A stretch of DNA of 64,000 nucleotides from CAZMVY01 sp964653435 (GTDB lineage Bacteria; Planctomycetota; Phycisphaerae; UBA1845; PWPN01), in assembly GCA_964653435.1 (NCBI GenBank), contig CAZZFA010000004.1, forward strand, positions 1-64,000, written 5' to 3'. The notes below the pieces were generated by a model, which saw only the letters and a program-made list of their open reading frames with translations, ran no database searches and had not been told where the DNA came from. Below, piece after piece: positions 17,330 through 26,740 of this stretch (position 1 is the stretch's first letter; each line of letters opens with the position of its first letter). Both the position numbers and the translations under genes were made by a program.

Positions 17330-20300
17330 GAATACCTGCAAACCCGATGTCGCAAAGGTCTTGGCCGGGTTAAAGGACTTCCAGCGAGAGTCGGTTGAAT
17401 ACGTGTTTTCGCGGCTGTATGGGACGCATCCTACCCGGCGGTTCCTGGTGGCCGACGAGGTGGGGCTGGGCAAGACGTTAGTCGCACGTGGGGTCATCGC
17501 CCGCACGCTGGACCACCTGTGGGACAAGGTGGAGCGGCTCGACGTGGTCTACATCTGCTCCAACGCGGACATCGCCCGACAGAACATCAATCGCCTCAAC
17601 GTGCTCGACAATGAGGTATCCCTTCCGACTCGACTAACTCTGCTGCCGACTGAGATCAAGAATCTCAAGCGTAACCGTGTGAATTTCGTCTCCTTGACGC
17701 CAGGTACATCATTTGACCTGAAGTCAGGGGCCGGTACCGCAGACGAGCGCGTCCTCTTGCACGATCTGCTTCAGCGCGCCTGGGGAACGCATGGGGCCGG
17801 CCCATTGAACGTCCTGCAGGCATACAAAGACCGCCATCGATTCCGGACGCTTGTCCGTCGGCATCATCACGAGGTCCAGGTCGATCCGGATATCGCGAGA
17901 GCATTCGTTCACGATCTCAAACAGCATGACCAGAAAGCCAAACAAGAGGGCCGGCTGACGCTCAGGGGAGAATTCCGAGATCTCTGCGATCGCTTCGGCA
18001 GGAGCCGGAAGCACATCCCGAAAGAGGAACGCAAACAGCAGGCGCGTTTTATTGGGCAAGTCCGGGCCCTGTTAGCCGCCACCTGCATCCGCTCGCTCGA
18101 GCCCGACCTGATTATCCTCGACGAGTTCCAGCGGTTCCGCGACTTGTTGCGTGGCGAAGAGGGCGCTGGTCAACTTGCGCGGTATCTGTTCGAGTGGCAG
18201 GATGCACGGGTCCTCCTGCTGTCGGCCACGCCTTACAAGATGTACAGCCTTGCGAATGAGGGGAATGAAGACCACTACGAGGACTTCATCGAGACCTTGC
18301 GGTTTCTGATGGCGGATCCCGCTGATCTCACTCGATGTCAGAAGCTGCTCAAAGACTTCCGTTCGCAGATGTACCGGTTGTCAGATGGACCATGCCCAGA
18401 GCTGGACACGACCAAGCAACAGATCGAGAGCCTGCTGCGAACAGTGATATGCCGGACCGAACGTCTGGCTGTTACGGAGGATCGATCAGGAATGCTTTCT
18501 GAGGTGCCCGGCTCCGCTCTGCCGTTAAAGGCCGCTGACGTAAGTGGCTACCTAGAACTCCAGGCGATCGCCAGAACGCTGGACGCGGGCAACATGGTTG
18601 AGTACTGGAAGTCCGCGCCCTACGCGCTCAGTTTCATGGATGATTACGACGTCAAGCGGCGGTTTATCGAACGATCCGCCGATCCGCAGTACCGAGAGAC
18701 ACTCACCAATCAGATCCAAGCGGCAAGTCACCTGTGCCTACCGTGGAAACAAGTCCGCCGGTATGAGCCGATCGAGCCATCTAATGCCCGGGTGCGGCAG
18801 TTGGCGGAGGAAACGGTTGGCACGGGCACGTGGCAGATGCTCTGGCTTCCCCCGACACTACCGTACTACCGGTTGGGCGGCCCCTATGCTCAGCCCTCAT
18901 TGCGATCGTTCACGAAGCGTTTGGTTTTCTCTTGTTGGCAGGTTGTACCCAAAGCCCTGGCAACTCTGCTGAGTTACGATGCCGAGTCCAGAATGATGCG
19001 GCTGTACGAGAAAGAGCCACTCAACACACCCGACGCCCGCAAGAAGCGACGAGCGTTGCTCACCTTCAGCTTCTCGGAGAATCGGCTCAGCGGTATGCCT
19101 GTACTCGCCTTGATGTACCCGAGTCTGTCAATGGCAAGCCAGTTCGATCCCATGCGAACGTTTCGGTCGAGCGGCGCGGATAGCCTCGACGCGATGGTGG
19201 AGGCCGCCCGGATTGCGCTACGGGCGCCTTTGGCGAAGCTTACGAAGGGAGCCTCTGCCAGTGGACCCGAGGATGAGAGTTGGTACTGGGCGGCACCGAT
19301 CCTGCTGGACAACGAATACGCTGCCGGGGCCACGCGGGAATGGTGGGACCAGCCGAGGCTTGCCGGGGTGTGGGGTCGAGAAGACGCCGAGGAGTCCGAG
19401 GAGTCAAGATGGAACGACCACGTGGATGCAGCGCGGAAGGTTCTGGACGACGGTCCAGCCAGCCTGGGGCGACCGCCTGTGGACCTTCTAGATGTACTCG
19501 CTGAACTCGCCGTGGGGGGACCTGCCGTCGCGGGCCTGCGGGCACTGTCGCGTGTCTGCGGTGGTGACGCTGCTCTTGCCGACGTCCAGCTCCGGAACTT
19601 GTCTGCACAAATCGGCTGGGCATTTCGCTCACTGTTCAACCTACCGGAGGTCACCGCGCTGATCCGCGGCTTGAACCCCCAGGAACCTTACTGGCGCCGC
19701 TTGCTCGAGTATTCAATCGCAGGCTGCCTCCAAAGCGCGTTGGATGAATACGTGCACGTTCTACGTGATGCTCTTGGCCTGATCACCGTGAAACCCTCGA
19801 AGGGGGCATCTCAGATCGCAGAGGCCATCATGGGCGCCGTCAGTCTCAGGGTGGCCACCCCGAATGTGGACCAGATCCGGGTCGATCGCGAGACGGGCGA
19901 TATCTCGATAAAGAGGCGCGTTGCTCGCGCCAGGTTCGCAATGCGATTCGGTGGAGACCGGGCGGAGGGTAGCGGTAAGGAACTGCGCGGTGACCAGGTG
20001 CGACATGCCTTCAACTCGCCGTTCTACCCGTTCGTGCTGATTACCACCTCGGTTGGCCAGGAGGGGCTGGATTTTCATCCCTATTGCCACGCCGTTGTGC
20101 ACTGGAACCTGCCCTCGAACCCTGTCGACTTCGAACAGCGGGAGGGCCGAATACACCGCTACAAGGGTCACGCCGTCCGCAAGAACATCGCCTCCCATCA
20201 CGGGGGCCAAGCCGCCACGAACGGTCACGACGACATCTGGCAGGAGATGTTCGAGATAGCTCGGGCCGGTCAGACCACTCCCTCCGACCTGCAACTTTAC

Positions 20301-20531
20301 TGGGTGTATCACGGTGATGCGAAGATCGAGCGACACGTTCCGACGCTTGCTCTGAGCCGTGAATGGGATCGTTTGCCTGCCATGCGCAAATCGTTGGCGA
20401 TTTACCGCATGGTTTTCGGCCAGCCTCGGCAGGACGACCTTGTGGCTTACCTGTTAGGCAGAATCCCCCGGGATCGCCTTGATCAAGAACTCCACCGATT
20501 TCGGATTGATCTCAGTCCGGTCCGCCCGTGA
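17322..20531 (+). CDS. Large SNF2/DEAD-type superfamily 2 helicase
   Basis: A 1069-aa protein starting at the ATG that overlaps the PLD-like stop (ATGGGTAA). The N-terminal RecA-like domain has Walker A DEVGLGKT (about residues 45-52), motif II LDEFQRF (about 266) and motif III LLSATPYK (about 300). The C-terminal RecA-like domain has TTSVGQEGLDFH near 908 and the motif VI QREGRIHRYKGH near 940, with its arginine finger. About 550 residues between the lobes are family-specific. It should be an ATP-driven DNA translocase or helicase working with the PLD-like protein. It is the last gene of the defence array; no strong terminator is visible after it. Confidence 0.88.
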   Translation: MGKNTCKPDVAKVLAGLKDFQRESVEYVFSRLYGTHPTRRFLVADEVGLGKTLVARGVIARTLDHLWDKVERLDVVYICSNADIARQNINRLNVLDNEVSLPTRLTLLPTEIKNLKRNRVNFVSLTPGTSFDLKSGAGTADERVLLHDLLQRAWGTHGAGPLNVLQAYKDRHRFRTLVRRHHHEVQVDPDIARAFVHDLKQHDQKAKQEGRLTLRGEFRDLCDRFGRSRKHIPKEERKQQARFIGQVRALLAATCIRSLEPDLIILDEFQRFRDLLRGEEGAGQLARYLFEWQDARVLLLSATPYKMYSLANEGNEDHYEDFIETLRFLMADPADLTRCQKLLKDFRSQMYRLSDGPCPELDTTKQQIESLLRTVICRTERLAVTEDRSGMLSEVPGSALPLKAADVSGYLELQAIARTLDAGNMVEYWKSAPYALSFMDDYDVKRRFIERSADPQYRETLTNQIQAASHLCLPWKQVRRYEPIEPSNARVRQLAEETVGTGTWQMLWLPPTLPYYRLGGPYAQPSLRSFTKRLVFSCWQVVPKALATLLSYDAESRMMRLYEKEPLNTPDARKKRRALLTFSFSENRLSGMPVLALMYPSLSMASQFDPMRTFRSSGADSLDAMVEAARIALRAPLAKLTKGASASGPEDESWYWAAPILLDNEYAAGATREWWDQPRLAGVWGREDAEESEESRWNDHVDAARKVLDDGPASLGRPPVDLLDVLAELAVGGPAVAGLRALSRVCGGDAALADVQLRNLSAQIGWAFRSLFNLPEVTALIRGLNPQEPYWRRLLEYSIAGCLQSALDEYVHVLRDALGLITVKPSKGASQIAEAIMGAVSLRVATPNVDQIRVDRETGDISIKRRVARARFAMRFGGDRAEGSGKELRGDQVRHAFNSPFYPFVLITTSVGQEGLDFHPYCHAVVHWNLPSNPVDFEQREGRIHRYKGHAVRKNIASHHGGQAATNGHDDIWQEMFEIARAGQTTPSDLQLYWVYHGDAKIERHVPTLALSREWDRLPAMRKSLAIYRMVFGQPRQDDLVAYLLGRIPRDRLDQELHRFRIDLSPVRP

Positions 20532-20706
20532 GTAGTTGAGAAGCTCGTCCCCACGCCGTTCGCGCTCCGTTATGACTCAATGCGGAGAAGCCGACCCTCT
20601 CCAATCCGCCCCTGAGGTTTATGGACGACGGCGTTTCCGTATCCTCACGAGAGCCTCGCGCGAGGCGGGTGCCCTTGTCGCGCACAAACGACACCACGCC
20701 ACCTGC

Positions 20707-21072
20707 CTACGAGATGATTTCGTGGCTGGACAGAGCCGTGACGATACGCTTGACAAAGGGGTCCGCTGCTTCGAACGTCAATCTCTTCATCTCCTCGGCT
20801 TCCCCGTTCAGCACTCGGCGTAATCTTTCCCCAAGCAACATCGGGTGGGGATTCATCAGGATCATCTTGCTGGCGGACCGATTCAGCCTCCAGAACTCGC
20901 AGACCAGGAGCAGTGCCTTTCCGGCCCGGGACAGGACGAAACCTCCATCTTTGGTCTCGCTTGCTTCCAGGCCGGGAACCGCAGCGGTTGCGTGTCGGGC
21001 CAACTCTCTTGGCGTCAGGCCATAGAGCTTCTCTTCATTGATGCCGTGGACGTGAAACTGCATGTCGCTCAT
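20707..21072 (-). CDS. Small uncharacterised protein
   Basis: A 121-aa protein on the reverse strand. The ATG at 21072 has AGGAGAA six bases upstream, so I prefer it to an earlier in-frame start. The sequence begins MSDMQFHVHGINEEKL and continues with LTPRELARHATAAVPG. I do not recognise the family. It has no signal peptide or membrane segment and is rich in charged residues. It converges with the helicase gene and is separated from the WD40 gene by an IS21 remnant, so its original partner cannot be seen. The good ribosome-binding site and even codon use support a real gene. Confidence 0.6.
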   Translation of the reverse strand: MSDMQFHVHGINEEKLYGLTPRELARHATAAVPGLEASETKDGGFVLSRAGKALLLVCEFWRLNRSASKMILMNPHPMLLGERLRRVLNGEAEEMKRLTFEAADPFVKRIVTALSSHEIIS

Positions 21073-21392
21073 GACGGTTCTCCTTCGAAGCGCTGGTATC
21101 AAGGCTGGCCCGTTCTCCTGGTTCCATGCAACTCATCCGTTTCCGCTTCCTGATAAGCTCTCCCTCTACTCCGGCGTCTTAGGGATCCTTGCCACCGGCC
21201 GGCACCGCGGGATTCATGCTCGTGGCTCGATCCTTGGGCCTCGGGTACATCGATGGACACCCTGGATACTCCTGACGTCCACGGCCAGCGGCTAGATCTC
21301 GCTCCGCCGTAAACGCGAGACTTCCCTTTGCCGGTCTTCATCAGTTATTGCGGGATACTGGCGGTGCGGGTTTCAGCGAGGAGCGGATTCGG
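21073..21392. other. Gene-free spacer before the IS21 remnant
   Basis: About 320 bases with no gene that I can support. A reverse-strand open frame here has low-complexity Arg/Gly/Ser composition and no ribosome-binding site. The stretch presumably holds the promoter of the small gene to its left and may contain more decayed transposon sequence. Confidence 0.5.
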
Positions 21393-21719
21393 TGTCGCCC
21401 AGCGGTGAAAATGGCCATTTTGAGGAGTGGATGGTTCGTCGTATAGCCCCTTCAGCCAGGAGTTGGCTGGAGGAATCTGCAGAGGGCGAATCACCTCAAG
21501 GTGGCGGAAGTACAGGCAATACAAACACTTCGGCAGCCCCGTGGCTGGTCGTTTCGGCGGATAGGTCGGGAGTTGGGCATCCACCGGGACACGGCCAAGC
21601 GCTATGCCTTCCTGGCGGAGGCGGGCGGGACGAACCCGCCCGTCAGGTCGAACGAACCGAACTGACCAGACCAGCCTACGGACTCAGATGGTCAAGACTG
21701 GCCAAACCTGCCCAGCGGG
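21393..21719 (+). mobile_element. IS21-family left-end remnant
   Basis: The segment begins TGTCGCCCAGCGGTG, which looks like an IS21-type terminus, followed by the 14-base palindrome AAAATGGCCATTTT (21408-21421). It runs into the first part of a transposase gene and then stops. No right end, istB gene or rest of istA is present, so the element was deleted. Its right edge meets the 3' end of the WD40 gene almost exactly. Confidence 0.65.
21487..21669 (+). pseudogene. istA: istA N-terminal fragment (IS21 transposase), truncated
   Basis: One forward frame reads NHLKVAEVQAIQTL, then RRIGRELGIHRDTAKRY, which is the N-terminal helix-turn-helix of IstA transposases, and ends at a TGA after SNEPN. 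Only about 60 codons survive, without the DDE catalytic core. The expected start codon before ANHLK appears mutated to AGG. It is non-functional. The assignment rests on the HTH pattern and on the IS21-like terminus about 95 bases upstream. Confidence 0.7.
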
Positions 21720-24700
21720 TCAGACGGTGCCGCTCCTTGTGTCGCCTTCCACACGTAGGAAATGTACGTTCCCCGATTGTCCCGCCGCGATCAGCGTCTG
21801 CATGTCAGCCGATGCGTCGCAACACAGCAATGGCAGGTCGTCGCTGAAGCTGGCGATGACTCGTTGGCTCGGCACGTCCCACAGCTTTACGTCGCCATCT
21901 GCAGAGGAGGAGAGAGCCCGCCGTCCATCGGCAGAGAGCTTCACGGCGGTGATACGTGCGCGATGCCCTCGAAGCTCTTTGGGCGCGCTGCCTCCTCCGG
22001 TGTTCCATAGCCGCACAACCGAGTCCGAGCAGCCTCCAAGTAGGAGCCGACCGTCATCACTGACCGCCAGGGCGAGGACTTGCACTTTCGGGGTGGGCAC
22101 GACCTTCTTGCATGCCCAGGTCGTCAGGTCCCACAGTCTGAGGGTCGCATCTGCTGAACTCGACACCACCAGAGAGTCGGCGCCACATGCTGCTACGGCC
22201 AGGATCTGATCGCTGTGGTCGTACAGGGGCTTGGGCCCAGGCTTCCCATCGAGAGCCCACACAAGCAGGGCGTCTTCCTTAGATGAAGAGATGACGAACC
22301 GTCCGTCCGCGGTAATGGCCAGAGTGCACACGGGGGCGGTCTTACCAGGCATCCGTTGGCGCTGCGTTTTTCCATTGCCGCCCTGAAGATCCGCTTTGTG
22401 CTGCTTATCGCGCAAATCCCACACCTTGAGGCTTCCATCCTCACCACCGGAAACGGCGGTCCGCTTATCGGGAGTCATGGCCAGCTTCAAGACCGGGCTG
22501 TCGTGCCCCGGCAGAGCACCCGCGGACACGCCTGTCTGTGCGTTCCAGAGTTTCAGGGTGCCGTCGCGGGATGCGCTCGCCGCGATACGGCCGTCTTGGG
22601 AGATGGCGACCGCAGCAACCCAGTGCTCATGGGCGCCAACTCTCCGTACGCCCTTGCCTCCTCGTACGTCCCATACGTGTATCATCCCATCGTCGGTTCC
22701 GGCGAGCACCCGCTCCCCGTTGGCATTCATTGTCAGTACCGTGACGTCGTCACGGTGGCCACCGAGCCGGGAGATCTGACTTTCCTTTTCCACATCCCAT
22801 ACGCGTATCGGTTCCACGCCAGCCGCGGAGACAACGCGATTCCCGTTCTCGCTGATGGCAAGCGCCGACATGGTGGTCCGGTGCCCAGGCAGAGTATGGA
22901 GTGTCTTGCGTCGTCGGAGATCCCAGACCTCAAGCCCAGAATGGGAGGGCGCAATGAGCGCACGCTCCCCGTCCCCAGAGACGGCGGCAAGCCTCCGTTC
23001 GCTGGCCCACCTCAGTAAGATGCGCTGCTCCGAAGGCTTCTTGAGGTCCCATGCCTTGATCAACCATCCCATGTCGCCTTCCCCGGTGAGCGACAGGATG
23101 TGCTCAGAGGTAACCAAGAGGGGGACGCTACCCCACTGACCAGTGTGCTCCGCGAAGACATGCAGAGGCATACGACTTCCAACAGCCCACACCTTCAATT
23201 GACGTTCCGAGCTACCCGACACAAGGCCCTCGGTATCTCTGGACGCGGCGACTCCCCAGACAGCCTTGCGACCCGCCATCCATGCTTCGATTTGCGCAAG
23301 ACGAGTGAGTTCCCACACTCTCACAGCGCCGTCGGCGGATCCTGAAACAGCACGTTGGTTATCGCGACACGCCGCTAAGCAGAGGGTTTTCTCGCGACCC
23401 GTTATCAGCGTTCCTAGCAGCCAGCCGCTCTCGACATCCCACACCCGCAGAGTCTTGTCATCTGCGGCTGATACGATGCGCCCTCCATCACGGCACAGGG
23501 CCAACGCTCTTACTTGCCCCGAATGGGCGGCGAACGTTCGAACCGGGTACTCGCCCGGTGCAACCAGACTCGGTGTGAGTGGTCGTAGCCACGTTTCTGT
23601 CTGGGACCGGCTCGTCTGAGTCAGCATCGTGTGCAAGTCGTGAGCTTTCAGGCCGGACAGACGCCCCATCAGTTGCGGTGCGAGTTGGGTCGGATCATGA
23701 CGAAGCGCGGGCAGGGAGGCCCGCAAAGCCGCACGGACATGTTGAAGGGTCTCATCATCGGGTAGCCAGGCATAATCCGCGATCACATCCGCGGGATCAC
23801 TCTCGCTAAGCCCTGCCCGAAGCCACTCGGGATCAAGCAGAAGGCTGCGGAGGAATAGGCGCTGCTTGGGCACACTCGACGTAGCCGCGTGCTCCGGCAG
23901 GAAGCGCAGATCATAATCACCCGGCAGCGCGTGCCGTTCGCGTTGACGTTCACCCGCCGCCTTCAGCTTTCGTTGGGCGGCTGTGACGATCAGGGCATGG
24001 GAGCCAGTAACCTCGGCATGGTGGTCTGCTTCCAGGAAGTCACGCAGGGCAACATGGTAAAGGCGGTAACGCTTGGTGTCGTTGTCAGATTGCTCCGACC
24101 GGGCGAACCCTGCGTCCGTCCACATGGCGAGGCTGTTCTGAACCTCTTTGAGCGGGAGACCCAGCCATTCCGCGATCGCTTTGGCCGCCACAGATACCCG
24201 CGCGGCCGCCAGCGCACAGACAACCTTTGCATGAATATCGTCGAAGGCCGTGTTGTCCTCTTGACGAAGCTCGGTCCAGCGACGGCGGTAGTAATCAGAG
24301 AGACCATCGGGCAAGTCATCAGTGCGAGGATACGCACCAGCGTCGTTTGCGATCGTCTCAATCACATGCTTCAAATACAAGAGATTGCCCCGGCTCTTGG
24401 ACCATAGCAGGTCGCTGCATCGCCGCCCATCGAGGTGGAGGCCCCGCATCCACTCCTTCAAGTGGCTCCCGAAAATGTACTTCTCTATGATGGTGCGTAC
24501 ATCTTCTTCGTGTTCTGGGGTACCAGAATCCAGGTCGCAGCGCCACGCGTATCCCGTGCCGCGCTCGATCCATTCCGAGTCTTGAGCAGTGAGGACAAAG
24601 AACACGTTGCGAGGAAGGTGCCGAGGTAGAACCCGTTCCACGAAGACTTGTCGGTGCGGGCCTGCAAACAGCACATCCGACGAGTCTATCGCGATGATGA

Positions 24701-25340
24701 GGCGTTCCTGATCAAGCTGTTCAAGCGCTCCATGCGCCACCCGGCTCAGGAAGCTGCCGTCGTCGGCGAAACCAACGGGAAGGTCCTCGATTGGTAACCG
24801 ACCCAATTCAATCAATCGAGCACAGATGTTGCCGATGCATGCTCGGCGAGCATCTGGTCCCCATTCTGGTACGTCGAAGTGGTAAACAGGCAGTTCCCAT
24901 CGTCGCACCAGTTCGGCAAGAAGAGCCGACTTGCCTGTACCTGGGGGGCCCGTGATCAGCACGTAGCCCGAAGGGACCTCCGGGCTTCGGACGAAGGCCT
25001 CGATGCCACGAATCATGGATTCCCGGGCACCTTCAGCCCAGGACTCGCGAGATTCGTCGAGGTAGTTCGTGAACGAAAGGCAGTGCTGACAAAGCCTTGC
25101 CGACAGCACATACTCCGTGGCTTGCGCATCTTGCGTAAGCTCGTCGACATCGCATTCGAGGGCGTGTGCAAGCTTCTCGATCAGCTGCTGGTTCTTGAGT
25201 TCGCCCGCCAGGATATCCTGGAGGGACCTGACTGACATGCCTGCCTTGGCTGCGAGTTGCTTGCGTGATAGTCCCGAGTCGTTGCACCTCTTAATGCACA
25301 CGTCAGGATTCACCTTCCCCTTGGGCACGGGCTTGCGCAT
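21720..25340 (-). CDS. HTH - P-loop NTPase - WD40 repeat protein (STAND-like)
   Basis: About 1206 aa. Residues 20-70 form a Cro/C1-type helix-turn-helix (LSRKQLAAKAGMSVRSLQDI). Residues ~105-480 form a P-loop ATPase with Walker A TGPPGTGKSA (131-138) and Walker B RLIIAIDSSD (213-222), resembling STAND/AAA signalling NTPases. Residues ~595-1195 contain about 14 WD40 repeats (many ending VWDL, LKVWD or LRLWD), enough for two seven-bladed propellers. Such proteins often sense a ligand through the propeller and switch through the NTPase. The HTH suggests DNA binding, perhaps on its own promoter. ATG at 25340 is preferred; a GTG at 25367 is possible. The stop lies at the edge of an IS21 remnant, so the extreme C-terminus may have been altered. 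Confidence 0.85.
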   Translation of the reverse strand: MRKPVPKGKVNPDVCIKRCNDSGLSRKQLAAKAGMSVRSLQDILAGELKNQQLIEKLAHALECDVDELTQDAQATEYVLSARLCQHCLSFTNYLDESRESWAEGARESMIRGIEAFVRSPEVPSGYVLITGPPGTGKSALLAELVRRWELPVYHFDVPEWGPDARRACIGNICARLIELGRLPIEDLPVGFADDGSFLSRVAHGALEQLDQERLIIAIDSSDVLFAGPHRQVFVERVLPRHLPRNVFFVLTAQDSEWIERGTGYAWRCDLDSGTPEHEEDVRTIIEKYIFGSHLKEWMRGLHLDGRRCSDLLWSKSRGNLLYLKHVIETIANDAGAYPRTDDLPDGLSDYYRRRWTELRQEDNTAFDDIHAKVVCALAAARVSVAAKAIAEWLGLPLKEVQNSLAMWTDAGFARSEQSDNDTKRYRLYHVALRDFLEADHHAEVTGSHALIVTAAQRKLKAAGERQRERHALPGDYDLRFLPEHAATSSVPKQRLFLRSLLLDPEWLRAGLSESDPADVIADYAWLPDDETLQHVRAALRASLPALRHDPTQLAPQLMGRLSGLKAHDLHTMLTQTSRSQTETWLRPLTPSLVAPGEYPVRTFAAHSGQVRALALCRDGGRIVSAADDKTLRVWDVESGWLLGTLITGREKTLCLAACRDNQRAVSGSADGAVRVWELTRLAQIEAWMAGRKAVWGVAASRDTEGLVSGSSERQLKVWAVGSRMPLHVFAEHTGQWGSVPLLVTSEHILSLTGEGDMGWLIKAWDLKKPSEQRILLRWASERRLAAVSGDGERALIAPSHSGLEVWDLRRRKTLHTLPGHRTTMSALAISENGNRVVSAAGVEPIRVWDVEKESQISRLGGHRDDVTVLTMNANGERVLAGTDDGMIHVWDVRGGKGVRRVGAHEHWVAAVAISQDGRIAASASRDGTLKLWNAQTGVSAGALPGHDSPVLKLAMTPDKRTAVSGGEDGSLKVWDLRDKQHKADLQGGNGKTQRQRMPGKTAPVCTLAITADGRFVISSSKEDALLVWALDGKPGPKPLYDHSDQILAVAACGADSLVVSSSADATLRLWDLTTWACKKVVPTPKVQVLALAVSDDGRLLLGGCSDSVVRLWNTGGGSAPKELRGHRARITAVKLSADGRRALSSSADGDVKLWDVPSQRVIASFSDDLPLLCCDASADMQTLIAAGQSGNVHFLRVEGDTRSGTV

Positions 25341-25380
25341 TTCTGCACTCTTTTCACAAGTTTGCACTCAATTCTGCACT
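25341..25380 (-). promoter_or_regulatory. Three TGCACT repeats upstream of the HTH-NTPase-WD40 gene (candidate operator)
   Basis: On the forward strand the hexamer TGCACT occurs at 25344-25349, 25363-25368 and 25375-25380; the outer copies share the nine bases TTCTGCACT. All three are direct repeats directly upstream of the gene's ATG. Because the encoded protein begins with an HTH domain, these may be autoregulatory binding sites. The spacing (19 and 12 bases) is irregular, so this is tentative. Confidence 0.4.
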
Positions 25381-25569
25381 ACTAAGACCCGCGAACCAGG
25401 CCGCGAAGCCACTTAAGCTGATGGCATCCGCGGCAGCAATCGGGCCGCTCCTGACCGGATCGTCATACGGTCGGCAGGATAGCTCAGGAGGTCGAGCACC
25501 GCAATCGGAGCGGCCTTGCCTTGGGCGTACGAGGCGGCTCGCTTGAAACGGGACTCGGGATGATCGGAT
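25381..25569. other. Intergenic region between divergent genes
   Basis: About 190 bases (over 300 if the next gene starts at its internal ATG, 25693). It must hold promoters for the rightward gene set. No clear -10/-35 pair or hairpin stands out. Confidence 0.4.
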
Positions 25570-26256
25570 ATGCGTCACAACGGATCACATCGTCACGTTC
25601 AGTCAGAGTCGACCAAAGGCAGCAACGGGGCCGCCGGGAACCGTGCACACGCGAACGGTGGCCTCGTCGCCGCGTGTCTTGGTTTCCGCCTGATGTTCGT
25701 TCAACTCCTCATCGACTACATCGCCGAAACGGCGGATCCCGCGGCCATCGCACTCTTTCGGGACCGGTGCCGTGTCTTTGAGCTGCCGACAGGCACGTTC
25801 GTCAATCTGGCCGAATTCCTGTCTGACAGCATCGAGCGGCCCTGGGCCAAACAACCAGCCTCATGCAGATCCAATGTCGTTGAGAACGCCCATAACATAA
25901 GAGTGGACGTTCTGCTACCTGCACCTTCCCCCTGTGGCGATGTTCGTCCGCATTCGCACTTGATGACCTTCTTCAAGATATGCGCTGCTCAGGGGCGGAG
26001 GTGGTTAGACGCTCATTCGCAGGCATCCGTTGATGAAGTCCAGTGCCATCTCTTGCAGATCTACAATGAGCAGGCCGAGTTCCTGCTCAATCATGTGCTC
26101 GGTGATGCGGTGCGTGCTCAGGAAGGTCCACGATCAGAATATCGCTGTCCCCTGACAGACCCTGAGGTGAGGCTCTACTTCCCCGTTTCGATCGAAGGCA
26201 AACAACGTGGTTTCAGACTGAAGGCCGCTTTGGAGGAGGAAGGCCATGTCTCTTAA
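25570..26256 (+). CDS. Uncharacterised protein
   Basis: Up to 228 aa from the first ATG. Neither this start nor the ATG at 25693 has a good ribosome-binding site. The residues before 25693 look non-protein-like (poly Asn/Gly/His), so the real product may be about 187 aa beginning MFVQLLIDYIAETADP. I recognise no family. The central part has a predicted helical stretch HLMTFFKICAAQGRRW. The 3' end overlaps the next gene by 11 bases, and the ribosome-binding site of that gene (GAGGAGGAAGG) is embedded here, so the two are probably co-translated. Confidence 0.55.
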   Translation: MRHNGSHRHVQSESTKGSNGAAGNRAHANGGLVAACLGFRLMFVQLLIDYIAETADPAAIALFRDRCRVFELPTGTFVNLAEFLSDSIERPWAKQPASCRSNVVENAHNIRVDVLLPAPSPCGDVRPHSHLMTFFKICAAQGRRWLDAHSQASVDEVQCHLLQIYNEQAEFLLNHVLGDAVRAQEGPRSEYRCPLTDPEVRLYFPVSIEGKQRGFRLKAALEEEGHVS

Positions 26257-26740
26257 CTTGACTCGGGACGAATTGCAGGCTGTCGTCGATCGACGGATCG
26301 GACACCCCGTTCTGGTCCCTTTGGGTGACGTCAATGAGTCCCGGGACTGCCCGCGGGATAACCGCACGCCGCTCGACATCCTGATTGCGCGCGAGGAGGC
26401 AGAGCTGCACATCGCCGAGCGCGTGGCGGAATACATGGCGGTCCACTACGAGGACTGGCGCCTGACACTGAGCCAACTGGGTCCGGCTGGGGTACATGCT
26501 TTAGTCTCTGAGATTCTTGGGGTGCTTCCTGCGCATGATTATGTGGCAGAAGAGGTCGCAGCCTCGCTTGATCTTAATCCCACGACATACAACCGCATTG
26601 CGGGGCAGACAGGCCTGTCTGATCTCGCGCGAGCCACAGCACAACTCTGCTGCCAGGACGAGCATCTGAGGGAGTTTGCCTGTGAGTGCGGCCTCCGTAA
26701 GCACATCCGTCGCGCTCGCGATGGCGAGGGGGACCGTTGA
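26246..26740 (+). CDS. Uncharacterised protein
   Basis: A 164-aa protein with a strong GAGGAGGAAGG just before its ATG. It begins MSLNLTRDELQAVVDRRIGH. The remainder is mostly helical and acidic, with four cysteines near the C-terminus (LCCQD, FACECG). No known family is recognised. The stop overlaps the TTG start of the following gene by two bases, which supports a polycistronic unit running to about 29.9 kb. Confidence 0.6.
   Translation: MSLNLTRDELQAVVDRRIGHPVLVPLGDVNESRDCPRDNRTPLDILIAREEAELHIAERVAEYMAVHYEDWRLTLSQLGPAGVHALVSEILGVLPAHDYVAEEVAASLDLNPTTYNRIAGQTGLSDLARATAQLCCQDEHLREFACECGLRKHIRRARDGEGDR

Noticed and set aside
21099..21341. Possible group II intron or transposase fragment
   Set aside because: The peptide is Arg/Gly/Ser-rich with no motif that I could place; no intron structure seen.
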